Positions 52,351-54,575 of a stretch of 64,000 nucleotides of DNA are shown one piece after another. Where the stretch lies: NCBI GenBank assembly GCA_028751875.1, contig CM054141.1, positions 42,443,541 through 42,507,540 of the forward strand, read 5' to 3'. Under the pieces are notes generated by a model. The model made no database searches, was not told where the DNA came from, and worked only from the letters and a program-made list of their open reading frames with translations. The stretch is from Rapana venosa. Its lineage: Eukaryota; Mollusca; Gastropoda; Neogastropoda; Muricidae. Each line of letters opens with the position of its first letter. The first letter of the stretch is position 1. The position numbers and the translations under genes were made by a program.

Positions 52351-54575
52351 CACACATTCTCTACATGATAACATTTTATAAATCTTCATCATTATTTTTT
52401 GTGTGTGGTCTAATATTACTTTAAGTGAACATAAATGTTAAAGAAAGTACACTCACACACACACACACACTCTCCCCCCCCTTCCCTTCATCCTTCCCCC
52501 AAACTCTGTGTATTGTGGCCTAAGGCCAGTGTATAAATTAAACATGTTTAGAGTTCTCTCTCTCTCTCTCACTCACTGTCACTCTTACTCTCACCATGCA
52601 CGTCACTAACTGTCTCTCTTCACACCCCACCACCACAAAACACCGTGCGCACACACTCAAGGATGCCTATATTAAACACCTGTGTGCAGGAACTCATCTG
52701 TGCCCAATTCAGGCAGTCTGACAGGCAGCCATGCTAGTCTGTCTGGGTCAAGCTCCAAACTTGGCAGGTGCGGTGTCAAAATTCTTATCTGTCTAAACAA
52801 GTCTGTGTCATCTTGAGTGATGTAGGTTTTCTTTAATGTGGTCTGTGTTGTGTGTGTTGTGTGTGGTGTGTGTGTGTGTGTGTGTGTGATATCTTCAGTT
52901 TAACATCTACTCACATTTAGTGATTTTAGACGGAAAAATCTGGAGATGTGGGGTATCATCATCGTGTGTGTGTGTGTGTGTGTGTGTGTGTATCTGACTG
53001 TTTGTAACGGAAAGTTCTTCGAAGAAGAGTCTTTTTTTCTTCATTTTGTATCGTCAAGTCTGGGATTAGCCTTTACTATAACTTTATTACGTTGTTGTCT
53101 GAAGATGAACTTTGGTAACTGTCGTGTATAAGTTACATACCAGATAATTATAAGTAGAGATCATGAGCATGTCCTGTTTCAGTAATATCACAGTGCGTGT
53201 ATTGGTTTGGCAGAAAGACCAGAAAGTGTAAGAGGTCCTGAGGTGTGCTGTGAGACTGGTGAAGTTTTCTCAGCATAAGGATTTGGTTAGCTACAGGTCA
53301 AGCAGCATACTTCAGAGCTGTTATATTTAGACCTACAAATGTATGTTTTTACCATTGTAGAGAGATACTTTTTTCCCTGTGCTTTCCTATGACATTTGAC
53401 TTGATAGGACTTCTCTCCTAAGTCCCTTATGAGTCATAAGAGTACTGCACTGGATTTTTCAGGCGGTTTGTCTTTGTCAGAGTGAAACTGGTGGGGCTCA
53501 TCCCATGTTACGAATTTAAAAATCCACCAAACAAATACCTTACCTACTAATAAGTTGAAAAAAAATATTTTGATATAAGGAAATCTATAATGTCTATTTT
53601 TATTAACACCAGGACACAAAGTATCATATTGATTTTGTATGGTGTAGTAATCTCTGTGACGACATGTTTGCTATTTACTCTTTGATGTTTAATCCTTTGT
53701 GTATAACCTACATGAATTTCTCTGGTCTGAGATAACAAAGTATTCATATTTGTATTTGTGTTGTTGAAGGCGGATATTATTGACAAAAGCAGAACATGTG
53801 GGGTGTATTGATGCTGTGTGTGTTTCAGGACGGTCATTACTCGCTATGCATGTAGGGCAGGCCACGAGACAGAATTATCCTTTGAGGCCAACCAGAAGAT
53901 CTACAATGGTAAGTTTTGAAACCATTTTTCTGAAAGGATGTTCAGAGTGGTGGGTTTTTTTTTTATAGTAACAATATTAGTGAAAGAGAGAGAGACGGTG
54001 AGTGGGTGGGTGGTGTCCAGAAGGGTGGCTTAGTTAGGTTAAAATTCAAGAATTCTTGAGTTCAGCCATTTTTGTCCCCAAAATGTACATAAAACAATAA
54101 ATTCTGGTGTTTTATTTTGTATTTCTCTTAATTCATTCTGAAATGCTACCAGATGATTTTTTTAATCTAGGAGTTAAGCTTTTAAGTGTATCAGTTCGAC
54201 CAGTCATTCATGTGTATCATGCTTTTACAAGGCGTCACCTGTGATTTCCAGACCAGCTTCTTGTGGTTAGTGTCAGCGACTCATGAAAAATTTTAAACCT
54301 AAAATTCTTTGATCACAGGACTGGAGAAAATGTTATTCTCTTGTCAAAACCCCCCAGAAAATCCTATGAAGCCTTATTTCATGTGGTCCGTGTGTTTGAG
54401 TTTATTTACAAACGCCTTGATGTTGTTCAGTACAGATCATGTCAGTGCGCATTTTCCAGGTCACTGTCTGTTGTTTTCAGTGCAACCCTCGCGGGAACCT
54501 GGCTGGTTACAAGGGGAGCTGGATGGGAAAACCGGCCTTATTCCTGCCAACTATGTAGAGTATCTAGACTCTTAG
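5324..54575 (+). CDS. ARHGAP26: GRAF-type Rho GTPase-activating protein (BAR-PH-RhoGAP-SH3), whole gene
   Basis: GRAF proteins bind curved, PI(4,5)P2-rich membrane through BAR-PH, promote GTP hydrolysis on RhoA/Cdc42 and bind partners such as FAK and dynamin through SH3. They act in clathrin-independent endocytosis and adhesion. Twenty-seven coding exons were found from the ATG to a TAG at 54573, about 794 residues. Order: BAR about 8-235, PH about 267-370, RhoGAP from about 385 with the arginine finger at R413 (GLYR motif), Ser/Gly-rich linker, SH3 at the C terminus. The SH3 excludes oligophrenin-1, which lacks it. Phases fit at every junction except exon 20 to exon 21: about 52 RhoGAP residues with the NLGVVFGPTL-type motif are missing between 33834 and 36199. 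Vertebrates have three paralogues (ARHGAP26, 10, 42); this probably represents the single invertebrate gene, so the symbol is by family. Confidence 0.93.
5602..5884. repeat. Intron 1 segments duplicated at 6676-6866
   Basis: 5602-5713 recurs in direct orientation at 6676-6786, and 5797-5884 recurs inverted at 6787-6866. These look like the donor sequences for the chimeric insertion at 6389-6894. Confidence 0.75.
6043..6153. repeat. (GT)n microsatellite
   Basis: About 110 bp of GT units with GAAT, GTAT and GTGGTG interruptions in intron 1. Confidence 0.9.
6389..6894 (-). mobile_element. Chimeric LINE 3' fragment plus copied intron 1 sequence, with 17-bp TSD
   Basis: The block is bounded by a perfect 17-bp direct repeat, AAAGTAGAGAAAAAATT, at 6372-6388 and 6895-6911, which is a target-site duplication. 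On the - strand, 6676-6452 encodes the C-terminal part of a non-LTR retrotransposon reverse transcriptase ([20 protein letters not shown], then GRPSKTW), with a GAA-rich 3' tail at 6389. Upstream of the 5'-truncated LINE (in its own sense) lie a copy of 5602-5713 and an oppositely oriented copy of 5797-5884. Template switching during target-primed reverse transcription would explain this. The LINE clade is not certain. Confidence 0.75.
7139..7303. repeat. CA-rich microsatellite cluster
   Basis: Interrupted CA repeats flank a short palindromic GTATACATGTAATATGTATAC-like core in intron 1. No coding potential. Confidence 0.7.
7304..8440. other. Intron 1 interior, unremarkable
   Basis: AT-rich intronic DNA with short homopolymers. 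A 25-bp segment 'tttgtgggcaacagccagta' near 7798 recurs at 8803. No reading frame or mobile-element protein signature is seen. Confidence 0.5.
8447..8501. repeat. (GA)n microsatellite
   Basis: About 27 GA units end 36 bp upstream of the exon 2 acceptor, placing a purine tract just 5' of the short pyrimidine tract used for splicing. Confidence 0.9.
8538..8630 (+). CDS. ARHGAP26: GRAF exon 2 (BAR)
   Basis: The acceptor is cttgcag|AG and the donor ATTG|GTAAGT. It encodes [20 protein letters not shown] and onward, matching the BAR segment LSSAKRKFADSLNEFKFQC of vertebrate GRAF. Residues 52-82. Confidence 0.93.
8904..8934. repeat. (TTAA)n microsatellite
   Basis: Seven to eight AATT units occur in intron 2. 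Confidence 0.8.
10124..10185 (+). CDS. ARHGAP26: GRAF exon 3 (BAR)
   Basis: The acceptor is ttctacag|GT and the donor ATG|GTGAGA, phase 0. It encodes [20 protein letters not shown] followed by M, the BAR helix corresponding to SLQEFATVLRNLEDERIRM. Residues 83-103. Confidence 0.92.
10512..10880 (-). mobile_element. RTE-like LINE 3' fragment
   Basis: The - strand encodes a reverse-transcriptase C-terminal tail of the type common in invertebrate LINEs: [20 protein letters not shown], then [13 protein letters not shown]. It ends in a (GAT)n tail at 10512-10527 (CATCATCAT on the + strand), as RTE elements do. It is truncated at its 5' end and has no complete reverse transcriptase domain. Confidence 0.75.
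11523..11612. repeat. (GT)n microsatellite
   Basis: About 90 bp of GT units with GTGAGT and GTAT interruptions end 45 bp upstream of exon 4. Confidence 0.9.
11657..11728 (+). CDS. ARHGAP26: GRAF exon 4 (BAR)
   Basis: The acceptor is gttttcag|ATT and the donor AAG|GTAAGA, both phase 0. It encodes [20 protein letters not shown] then GAVK, corresponding to the GRAF segment ending LEKFRKEQIGAAK. Residues 104-127. Confidence 0.92.
11862..12175 (+). repeat. SINE family 2 copy, diverged
   Basis: The copy shares 'aaaGAGCAGGGAGGTAC..CGA.TGTCCTG..AAAATTGGTAG' and 'CCATTGGTG' landmarks with the fuller copy at 24003. It lies in intron 4 in the same orientation. Some reading frames overlap it but none is conserved. 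Confidence 0.65.
12176..12960. other. Intron 4 interior with CA-rich and C-rich stretches
   Basis: Holds a CA/CG-interrupted stretch near 12470-12520, an AAAC-rich run near 12675 and C-rich runs near 12715-12740. No gene is seen. Confidence 0.5.
12980..13081 (+). CDS. ARHGAP26: GRAF exon 5 (BAR)
   Basis: The acceptor is ttaacccag|GAG and the donor GAG|GTACCG, both phase 0. It encodes [20 protein letters not shown] and continues to DSQLKE, matching AKKKYDKETEKYCGILEKHL..ESQLQE. Residues 128-161. Confidence 0.93.
13889..13999 (+). CDS. ARHGAP26: GRAF exon 6 (BAR)
   Basis: The acceptor is gttgcag|GCT and the donor ATT|GTAAGT, both phase 0. It encodes [20 protein letters not shown] followed by a Gln/Glu/Lys-rich stretch ending FEFVEI. 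Vertebrate GRAF has the same VEVSLEYVFKVQEVQERKMFEFVE pattern of residues. Residues 162-198. Confidence 0.94.
14215..14472 (-). repeat. SINE family 1 copy with head
   Basis: The body matches the copy at 22940 ('ctcatctgaagga', 'ggagtggagt', 'ttaactccagg'). The diverged tRNA-like head lies at the right end (about 14420-14465 on the - strand). A degenerate (AAT)n/(GAT)n/(AAC)n tract at 14473-14557 follows and probably belongs to the adjacent LINE insertion site. Confidence 0.65.
14573..15400 (+). mobile_element. CR1/L2/Rex1-type LINE 3' fragment, decayed
   Basis: Conceptual translation in more than one frame gives the typical C-terminal end of these reverse transcriptases: [19 protein letters not shown] sequence, [34 protein letters not shown] and [11 protein letters not shown]. 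The 3' end is the characteristic 'ttcagcg.tatataaat' followed by (ATT)n at about 15385. Frameshifts and stops show it is dead. A GT microsatellite interrupts the 3' UTR at 15197-15263. A second copy is at 26825-27665. Confidence 0.85.
15524..15600 (-). repeat. SINE family 1 tail fragment
   Basis: The + strand reads 'ttttatttcaaggataatgg' then AAGCACTCATATGCTT, the reverse complement of the tail hairpin with one mismatch. Confidence 0.7.
15762..15804 (+). CDS. ARHGAP26: GRAF exon 7 (BAR)
   Basis: The acceptor is gttgcag|TTG and the donor CAAG|GTGAGT, phase 1. It encodes [14 protein letters not shown], matching LLAFLQGLFTFYHHG. Only 43 nt long. Residues 199-212. Confidence 0.92.
16128..16189 (+). 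CDS. ARHGAP26: GRAF exon 8 (BAR)
   Basis: The acceptor is gttgcag|GT and the donor ACG|GTAATA, phase 0. It encodes [20 protein letters not shown] followed by T, corresponding to GYELAKDFGDFKTQLTISIQ. Residues 213-233. Confidence 0.92.
16317..16384 (-). mobile_element. CR1/L2-type LINE 3' tail
   Basis: The + strand shows (AAT)n then 'ggaatttatatagcgctgaa', the reverse complement of the 3' terminus seen at 27600-27660 and 63040-63105. Only the terminal 70 bp remain. Confidence 0.75.
16391..16620 (-). repeat. SINE family 1 copy, long
   Basis: The tail on the left carries AAGCACTCATGTGCTT. The body runs through 'gttcccaccagcacacaatg' to 'agtctcatccgaagga'. It starts directly after the LINE tail at 16384. 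The head is absent. Confidence 0.8.
17178..17252 (+). CDS. ARHGAP26: GRAF exon 9 (end of BAR)
   Basis: It encodes [20 protein letters not shown] then ETRGT, matching NTRNRFEGTRSEVESLMKKM. Phases are 0 at both ends; the donor is ACT|GTGAGT. The acceptor ggttacag is unusual: it follows a run of about 14 A and purine-rich sequence instead of a pyrimidine tract, though 'tcactaaa' about 30 bp upstream is a good branch-point match. Residues 234-258. Confidence 0.88.
17800..18100 (-). repeat. SINE family 3 copy, diverged
   Basis: It shares 'cttctttcacat.cgccaa', 'gtatatgtgacc' and 'atctggaagacca' landmarks with the copy at 50640-50890. It is old and the head is only weakly recognisable. Confidence 0.45.
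19279..19308. repeat. Poly-T/poly-G run
   Basis: About ten T are followed by more than 18 G, two A and seven G in intron 9. Confidence 0.8.
19464..19769. repeat. Triplicated ~103-bp tandem repeat
   Basis: Three consecutive copies start at 19464, 19564 and 19667 with 'ggaaacataaagaaatgaa' and end 'gaagttaacctttattg'. Copies two and three are nearly identical; copy one differs at several sites and lacks a GGAG insertion. Confidence 0.93.
20333..20402 (+). CDS. ARHGAP26: GRAF exon 10 (start of PH)
   Basis: The acceptor is gtgttcag|AAA and the donor AAAA|GTAAGC, phase 1. It encodes [20 protein letters not shown] then LEK. The GYLYLLEK segment is the first PH strand (GYLYVQEK in vertebrate GRAF). 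Residues 259-281. Confidence 0.92.
20728..20825 (+). CDS. ARHGAP26: GRAF exon 11 (PH)
   Basis: The acceptor is aacacag|AG and the donor GTG|GTAAGA, phase 0. It encodes [20 protein letters not shown] and continues to the GGKV end. W and YC of TWTKYYCQY match SWVKHYCTY of GRAF PH. Residues 282-314. Confidence 0.94.
21400..21545 (-). repeat. SINE family 1 copy
   Basis: The tail hairpin AAGCACTTATGTGCTT is followed by 'gttcccaccggcacacaatg' of the body; no head is seen. Confidence 0.75.
22755..22900 (-). repeat. SINE family 2 fragment
   Basis: On the - strand it matches the 3' half of the copy at 24003 (TTCACCA.T.GTGAGAAT..TT, then ...CCCACAGTTAAGGTAG...GCATTCT). Confidence 0.5.
22940..23212 (-). 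repeat. SINE family 1 copy with tRNA-like head
   Basis: This copy shows the family's promoter. On the - strand near 23205-23130 there is an A-box-like TAGTGGTTAGAGC and a B-box-like GGTTTGAGCCG. The body ('gtctcatctgaaggac', 'ggggagtggagt') continues leftward. The hairpin tail is missing here. Confidence 0.7.
24003..24370 (+). repeat. SINE family 2, fullest copy
   Basis: The head carries an A box TGGCAGGATGG (24010) and a B-box-like GGTTCGATTTC (24062). The body includes 'aaaagagcagggaggtact', 'ctggcaaaattggtag' and 'accattggtgaaca', followed by an AAAC-rich tail. Related copies are at 11862, 22755(-), 26455(-), 40440 and 48650. Confidence 0.75.
25912..25949 (+). CDS. ARHGAP26: GRAF exon 12 (PH)
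   Basis: The acceptor is gaattgcag|AGT and the donor TCAG|GTAAGA, phase 2. It encodes [12 protein letters not shown], the PH strand corresponding to DESVILKSCTRR. Only 38 nt long. Residues 315-326. Confidence 0.88.
25965..26320. repeat. Degenerate ~60-bp tandem repeat
   Basis: Starts of the form TTTAG(T/C)CC recur at about 25967, 26035, 26097, 26155, 26220 and 26277, each followed by a pyrimidine-rich stretch with TCATCAC or TTTATCAC. It begins 16 bp after the exon 12 donor. Confidence 0.65.
26455..26560 (-). repeat. SINE family 2 fragment
   Basis: On the + strand, 'ttcaccaatggtgagagttt' and the following ~60 bp match the reverse complement of 24280-24350. Confidence 0.6.
26825..27665 (+). 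mobile_element. CR1/L2/Rex1-type LINE 3' fragment, second copy
   Basis: It begins in the reverse transcriptase with [15 protein letters not shown] (near 26830), runs through a decayed region colinear with 14573-15400 and ends with 'ttcagcgctatataaattcc' then (ATT)n to about 27665. A GT/GC microsatellite (27474-27525) sits at the same relative place as in the other copy, showing both derive from a subfamily that already carried it. Multiple frameshifts. Confidence 0.85.
27763..27819 (+). CDS. ARHGAP26: GRAF exon 13 (PH)
   Basis: The acceptor is atcttgcag|ACG and the donor AAAG|GTATGT, phase 2. It encodes [19 protein letters not shown], matching RRKTDSIEKRFCFDVEA. Residues 327-345. Confidence 0.94.
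27975..28065 (+). repeat. SINE family 1 tail fragment
   Basis: It reads 'ggggactggatgtaaaaaag' then the perfect hairpin AAGCACATGAGTGCTT and (ATAA)n, the consensus 3' end of the family. Confidence 0.8.
28511..28589 (+). CDS. ARHGAP26: GRAF exon 14 (end of PH)
   Basis: The acceptor is gtgtttcag|ACA and the donor CCA|GTGAGT, phase 0. It encodes [20 protein letters not shown] then MDGREP; W of [10 protein letters not shown] is the invariant PH C-terminal-helix tryptophan. Residues 346-372. Confidence 0.95.
29078..29111 (+). CDS. ARHGAP26: GRAF exon 15 (PH-RhoGAP linker)
   Basis: The acceptor is gtgtgcag|ATT and the donor GACA|GTAAGT, phase 1. It encodes [11 protein letters not shown], a poorly conserved linker. 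It is supported mainly by splice sites and phase fit. Residues 373-383. Confidence 0.82.
29160..29360. repeat. (AT)n/(GT)n/(GATATA)n array with internal duplication
   Basis: AT and GT units surround 'gaacacacagatattcagta', which occurs twice (about 29228 and 29312) flanked by GATATA repeats. It is followed by CT units near 29345. Confidence 0.8.
29449..29532. repeat. (CA)n microsatellite
   Basis: Interrupted CA units lie about 85 bp upstream of exon 16. Confidence 0.9.
29616..29678 (+). CDS. ARHGAP26: GRAF exon 16 (RhoGAP start)
   Basis: The acceptor is tctccag|CT and the donor AGAG|GTACTT, phase 1. It encodes [20 protein letters not shown] then R, matching AQLDSIGFSIIRKCIHAVETRG. Residues 384-404. 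Confidence 0.93.
30436..30510 (+). CDS. ARHGAP26: GRAF exon 17 (RhoGAP arginine finger)
   Basis: The acceptor is gaaacag|GT and the donor CTAG|GTATGT, phase 1. It encodes [20 protein letters not shown] and LKTVL. R of GLYR (residue 413 by this reconstruction) is the catalytic arginine finger of RhoGAP domains. Residues 405-429. Confidence 0.95.
31360..31605 (+). mobile_element. LINE 3' fragment, same family as 6389-6676
   Basis: It encodes [16 protein letters not shown] (start of the frame partly degraded), [20 protein letters not shown] and KEEAQNRE, as in the - strand copy near 6500, and ends in a (GAAGAA) tail. It lies in intron 17 and is 5'-truncated and inert. Confidence 0.8.
32095..32182 (+). 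CDS. ARHGAP26: GRAF exon 18 (RhoGAP)
   Basis: The acceptor is tgaccag|AT and the donor TCAG|GTCAGT, phase 2. It encodes [20 protein letters not shown] and ITSAIKNYL, matching EWEIKTITSALKTYLR. Residues 430-458. Confidence 0.94.
32425..32665 (+). repeat. SINE family 1, body and tail
   Basis: It runs from 'gactccactcttcccaaaag' through 'agagtaggccattgtgtgct' to 'ggggactggatgaaaaaaag' and a degraded tail hairpin, then passes directly into CA and CT microsatellites at 32666. Confidence 0.8.
32664..32852. repeat. (CA)n-(CT)n-(CA)n compound microsatellite
   Basis: Short CA, about 120 bp of interrupted CT and CT/TTCT, then CA and CGCG units, seeded at the 3' end of a SINE. Confidence 0.9.
33128..33234. 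repeat. (GTAT)n and (AT)n microsatellite
   Basis: GTAT/GTAC units, then GATA, then about 16 AT units end 13 bp upstream of the exon 19 acceptor. Confidence 0.9.
33248..33306 (+). CDS. ARHGAP26: GRAF exon 19 (RhoGAP)
   Basis: The acceptor is catttcag|GTC and the donor GCAA|GTAAGT, phase 1. It encodes [19 protein letters not shown] after the split Arg; LPEPLMTF is the LPGPLMMY block of GRAF. Residues 459-478. Confidence 0.93.
33729..33834 (+). CDS. ARHGAP26: GRAF exon 20 (RhoGAP, last before the gap)
   Basis: The acceptor is attcttcag|AA and the donor AGAG|GTAGGT, phase 2. It encodes [20 protein letters not shown] and [15 protein letters not shown], colinear with HSLVHRLPEKNRQMLQLLMNHL. The next expected residues (VA.N..NLMTV.NLGVVFGPTL) are not found downstream in the window. 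Residues 479-513. Confidence 0.93.
33838..34035 (+). repeat. SINE family 3 copy abutting an exon donor
   Basis: The sequence just inside intron 20 has an A-box-like TGGTCTAACAGTG, a B-box-like GGTTTGGTTCT (near 33884), then 'ttgatggtagtcttgtgga' and 'tacatttagcacac'. The layout matches the - strand copy at 50640-50890. Confidence 0.55.
34036..34898. repeat. ~117-bp minisatellite, about seven copies
   Basis: The landmark AAATCTGATTTAAAGC recurs at about 34182, 34299, 34421, 34537, 34653, 34769 and 34882. Each unit also holds 'ataaagcaaaacaactt', a C run, AACTCTATATAAACAC and a CAACAACAACACAC stretch. Units are 90-95% alike by eye. The - strand reading frames through it are repeat artefacts. 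Confidence 0.95.
34899..35115. other. Unique spacer between two repeat arrays
   Basis: About 215 bp of moderately GC-rich unique sequence. I translated it on both strands looking for the missing RhoGAP exon and saw no match. Confidence 0.5.
35116..35790. repeat. GT-rich array (~670 bp) with GTGAGT and GTGGT variants
   Basis: It is built almost wholly from GT, GAGT and GGT steps with no clean higher-order unit visible. The long His/Thr frames on the - strand and Cys/Val frames on the + strand are artefacts. Such a tract is a likely site of assembly collapse and can adopt Z-DNA. Confidence 0.95.
35791..36198. other. Intronic sequence before exon 21
   Basis: About 400 bp, with a reading frame on each strand that I could not link to any family. 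It holds 'tacagtacaatacaacacaa' near 35900 and ends with the exon 21 acceptor gttgacag. Neither frame resembles RhoGAP. Confidence 0.45.
36199..36496 (+). CDS. ARHGAP26: GRAF exon 21 (end of RhoGAP, linker)
   Basis: The acceptor is gttgacag|ATC (phase 0) and the donor CAAG|GTGCGT (phase 1). It starts [22 protein letters not shown] follows the HEK of ...ENHEKIF in GRAF, so the missing exon must end just before it. The rest is Ser/Gly-rich disordered linker ([20 protein letters not shown]). It is markedly GC-richer than the surrounding introns. Confidence 0.9.
36497..38172. other. Intron 21
   Basis: No gene or clear mobile element. A weak direct duplication relates 37797-37880 to 38050-38130 (both with 'ctgcccaagt' and 'gaagcccctcttg'). 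Confidence 0.5.
38173..38370 (+). CDS. ARHGAP26: GRAF exon 22 (Ser-rich linker)
   Basis: The acceptor is tcctcag|GA and the donor CTGG|GTAAGG, phase 1 at both ends, so skipping keeps the frame. It encodes [20 protein letters not shown] and continues Ser/Pro/Gly-rich with [21 protein letters not shown] is a basophilic-kinase-like site. Residues correspond to the S/T-rich region preceding SH3 in GRAF. Confidence 0.9.
38371..40270. other. Intron 22, left part
   Basis: AT-rich intronic DNA with a poly-C run at 39589-39605 and no recognised gene. The piggyBac element follows. Confidence 0.5.
40318..40397. promoter_or_regulatory. Left subterminal palindromes of the piggyBac element
   Basis: Two hairpin-forming sites, GGGTCTTTCACGACCC (40318-40333) and GGGTCTTCCACGACCC (40382-40397), are separated by 'tattcctaaaaggatgg'. 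The right-end pair mirrors this in inverted orientation. They are likely transposase-binding sites; this is inference from symmetry. Confidence 0.65.
40440..40735 (+). repeat. SINE family 2 inserted in the piggyBac element
   Basis: Shares 'gtcgaaaagag.agggaatgt' and 'tggtcaaaattggtaggtcc' with the SINE family 2 copies and ends in an AAAC-rich tail at 40697-40723. It lies between the end of the transposase frame and the left terminus. Confidence 0.55.
40740..42267 (-). pseudogene. piggyBac transposase (DDE_Tnp_1_7-like), frameshifted
   Basis: The - strand, read across at least three frame changes, gives the family in order: N-terminal region with [18 protein letters not shown] (42150), first catalytic Asp in [16 protein letters not shown] (about 41860), second in [11 protein letters not shown] (about 41630), third in [13 protein letters not shown] (about 41320), and a C-terminal Cys-rich zinc-binding domain [16 protein letters not shown] (about 40830). 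All three catalytic Asp codons survive, but the frame shifts between catalytic blocks one and two/three and again before the Cys-rich tail mean no active protein can be read. Relatedness is to the PGBD4-like branch, by general appearance. Confidence 0.9.
42245..42512. promoter_or_regulatory. Right subterminal palindromes of the piggyBac element
   Basis: Palindromes at 42245-42260, 42309-42324 and, as a GC-shifted variant GGGTCGTGGGCGACCC, at 42497-42512 just inside the right terminus. The first two mirror the left-end pair, including the 'ccatccttttaggaata' spacer. Confidence 0.65.
42534..46610. other. Intron 22, central part
   Basis: About 4 kb of AT-rich intronic DNA without recognised genes. 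It has a ~50-bp direct duplication (43888-43938 against 43939-43988, 'tttcatcatat.ttataatc'), a GT tract near 44912 and a poly-C run at 45857-45880. Confidence 0.5.
46981..47460. repeat. ~46-bp tandem repeat, about nine degenerate copies
   Basis: The core 'gtgtgctcagttgatcttgc' followed by 'acatgataagaaaatgaag' recurs through the interval, with central copies (47130-47240) nearly identical and outer ones diverged. The reading frames over it repeat the same motif and are artefacts. Confidence 0.9.
47590..47755. repeat. A/C-rich low-complexity tract
   Basis: Mostly A and C on the + strand with few G; AAACAAAACA units and C runs, as at 4320-4545 and 62640-62830. Confidence 0.65.
47907..48225. 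repeat. Degenerate ~35-45-bp tandem repeat
   Basis: Variants of GCATGTTGGTGACATTGTTGG followed by GAATTTGAA recur at irregular spacing across about 320 bp. Unit boundaries are uncertain. Confidence 0.65.
48495..48745 (+). repeat. SINE family 1 body joined to a SINE family 2 fragment
   Basis: 48495-48640 matches the family 1 body ('ggatgagactgtaaactgag', 'agaagagtaggccattgcat'). 48655-48745 matches the 3' half of family 2 ('aaagttggaatgccg', 'accattggtgaagct'). Confidence 0.6.
49230..49275 (+). CDS. ARHGAP26: GRAF exon 23 (linker)
   Basis: The acceptor is ccattgcag|CA and the donor GCTTT|GTGAGT, phase 1 to 2. It encodes [15 protein letters not shown]. It has no strong homology but fits the frame on both sides. 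Confidence 0.85.
49283..49850. repeat. Pyrimidine-rich (TCTC/TCTG)n tract
   Basis: About 570 bp, almost all C and T with TCTG and TCTC units and a long imperfect internal duplication (49440-49530 against 49690-49765). Reading frames here are artefacts. It begins eight bases after the exon 23 donor. Confidence 0.85.
50003..50110. repeat. (GT)n with GAGT interruptions
   Basis: About 105 bp of GT, GAGT and GCGT units in intron 23. Confidence 0.85.
50640..50890 (-). repeat. SINE family 3, fullest copy
   Basis: On the - strand an A-box-like TGGTCTTATGG (near 50872) and B-box-like GGTTCACTC (near 50825) are followed by a body with 'catttggtggtctgagtgtg' and 'gtgaaacatacacttagcac'. The same layout is seen at 33838-34035. 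Confidence 0.65.
51197..51244 (+). CDS. ARHGAP26: GRAF exon 24 (linker, cassette-type)
   Basis: The acceptor is tctgaag|TGG and the donor GCAT|GTAAGT, phase 2 at both ends (48 nt). It encodes [15 protein letters not shown] after a split Phe. Symmetric and short, so optional inclusion would keep the frame. Confidence 0.82.
52160..52360. repeat. (CA)n-rich microsatellite
   Basis: Interrupted CA repeats, perfect from about 52290 to 52355. Confidence 0.85.
52690..52767 (+). CDS. ARHGAP26: GRAF exon 25 (linker, cassette-type)
   Basis: The acceptor is gtgtgcag|GAA and the donor GCAG|GTGCGG, phase 2 at both ends (78 nt). It encodes [20 protein letters not shown] and SSKLG: Ser-rich and disordered. 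Its skipping would also preserve the frame. Confidence 0.88.
53829..53908 (+). CDS. ARHGAP26: GRAF exon 26 (SH3, first half)
   Basis: The acceptor is gtttcag|GAC and the donor AATG|GTAAGT, phase 1. It encodes [20 protein letters not shown] then NQKIYN after the split Arg. It corresponds to the SH3 segment ALYACKAEHDSELSFTAG; the usual ALY is changed to TRY. Confidence 0.93.
54481..54575 (+). CDS. ARHGAP26: GRAF exon 27 (SH3, second half; stop codon)
   Basis: The acceptor is tgttttcag|TG; it ends with TAG at 54573-54575. It encodes [20 protein letters not shown] and [10 protein letters not shown] after the split Val. EPGWLxGxLxGKTGLIPxNYVE is the diagnostic end of GRAF SH3. Confidence 0.96.
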
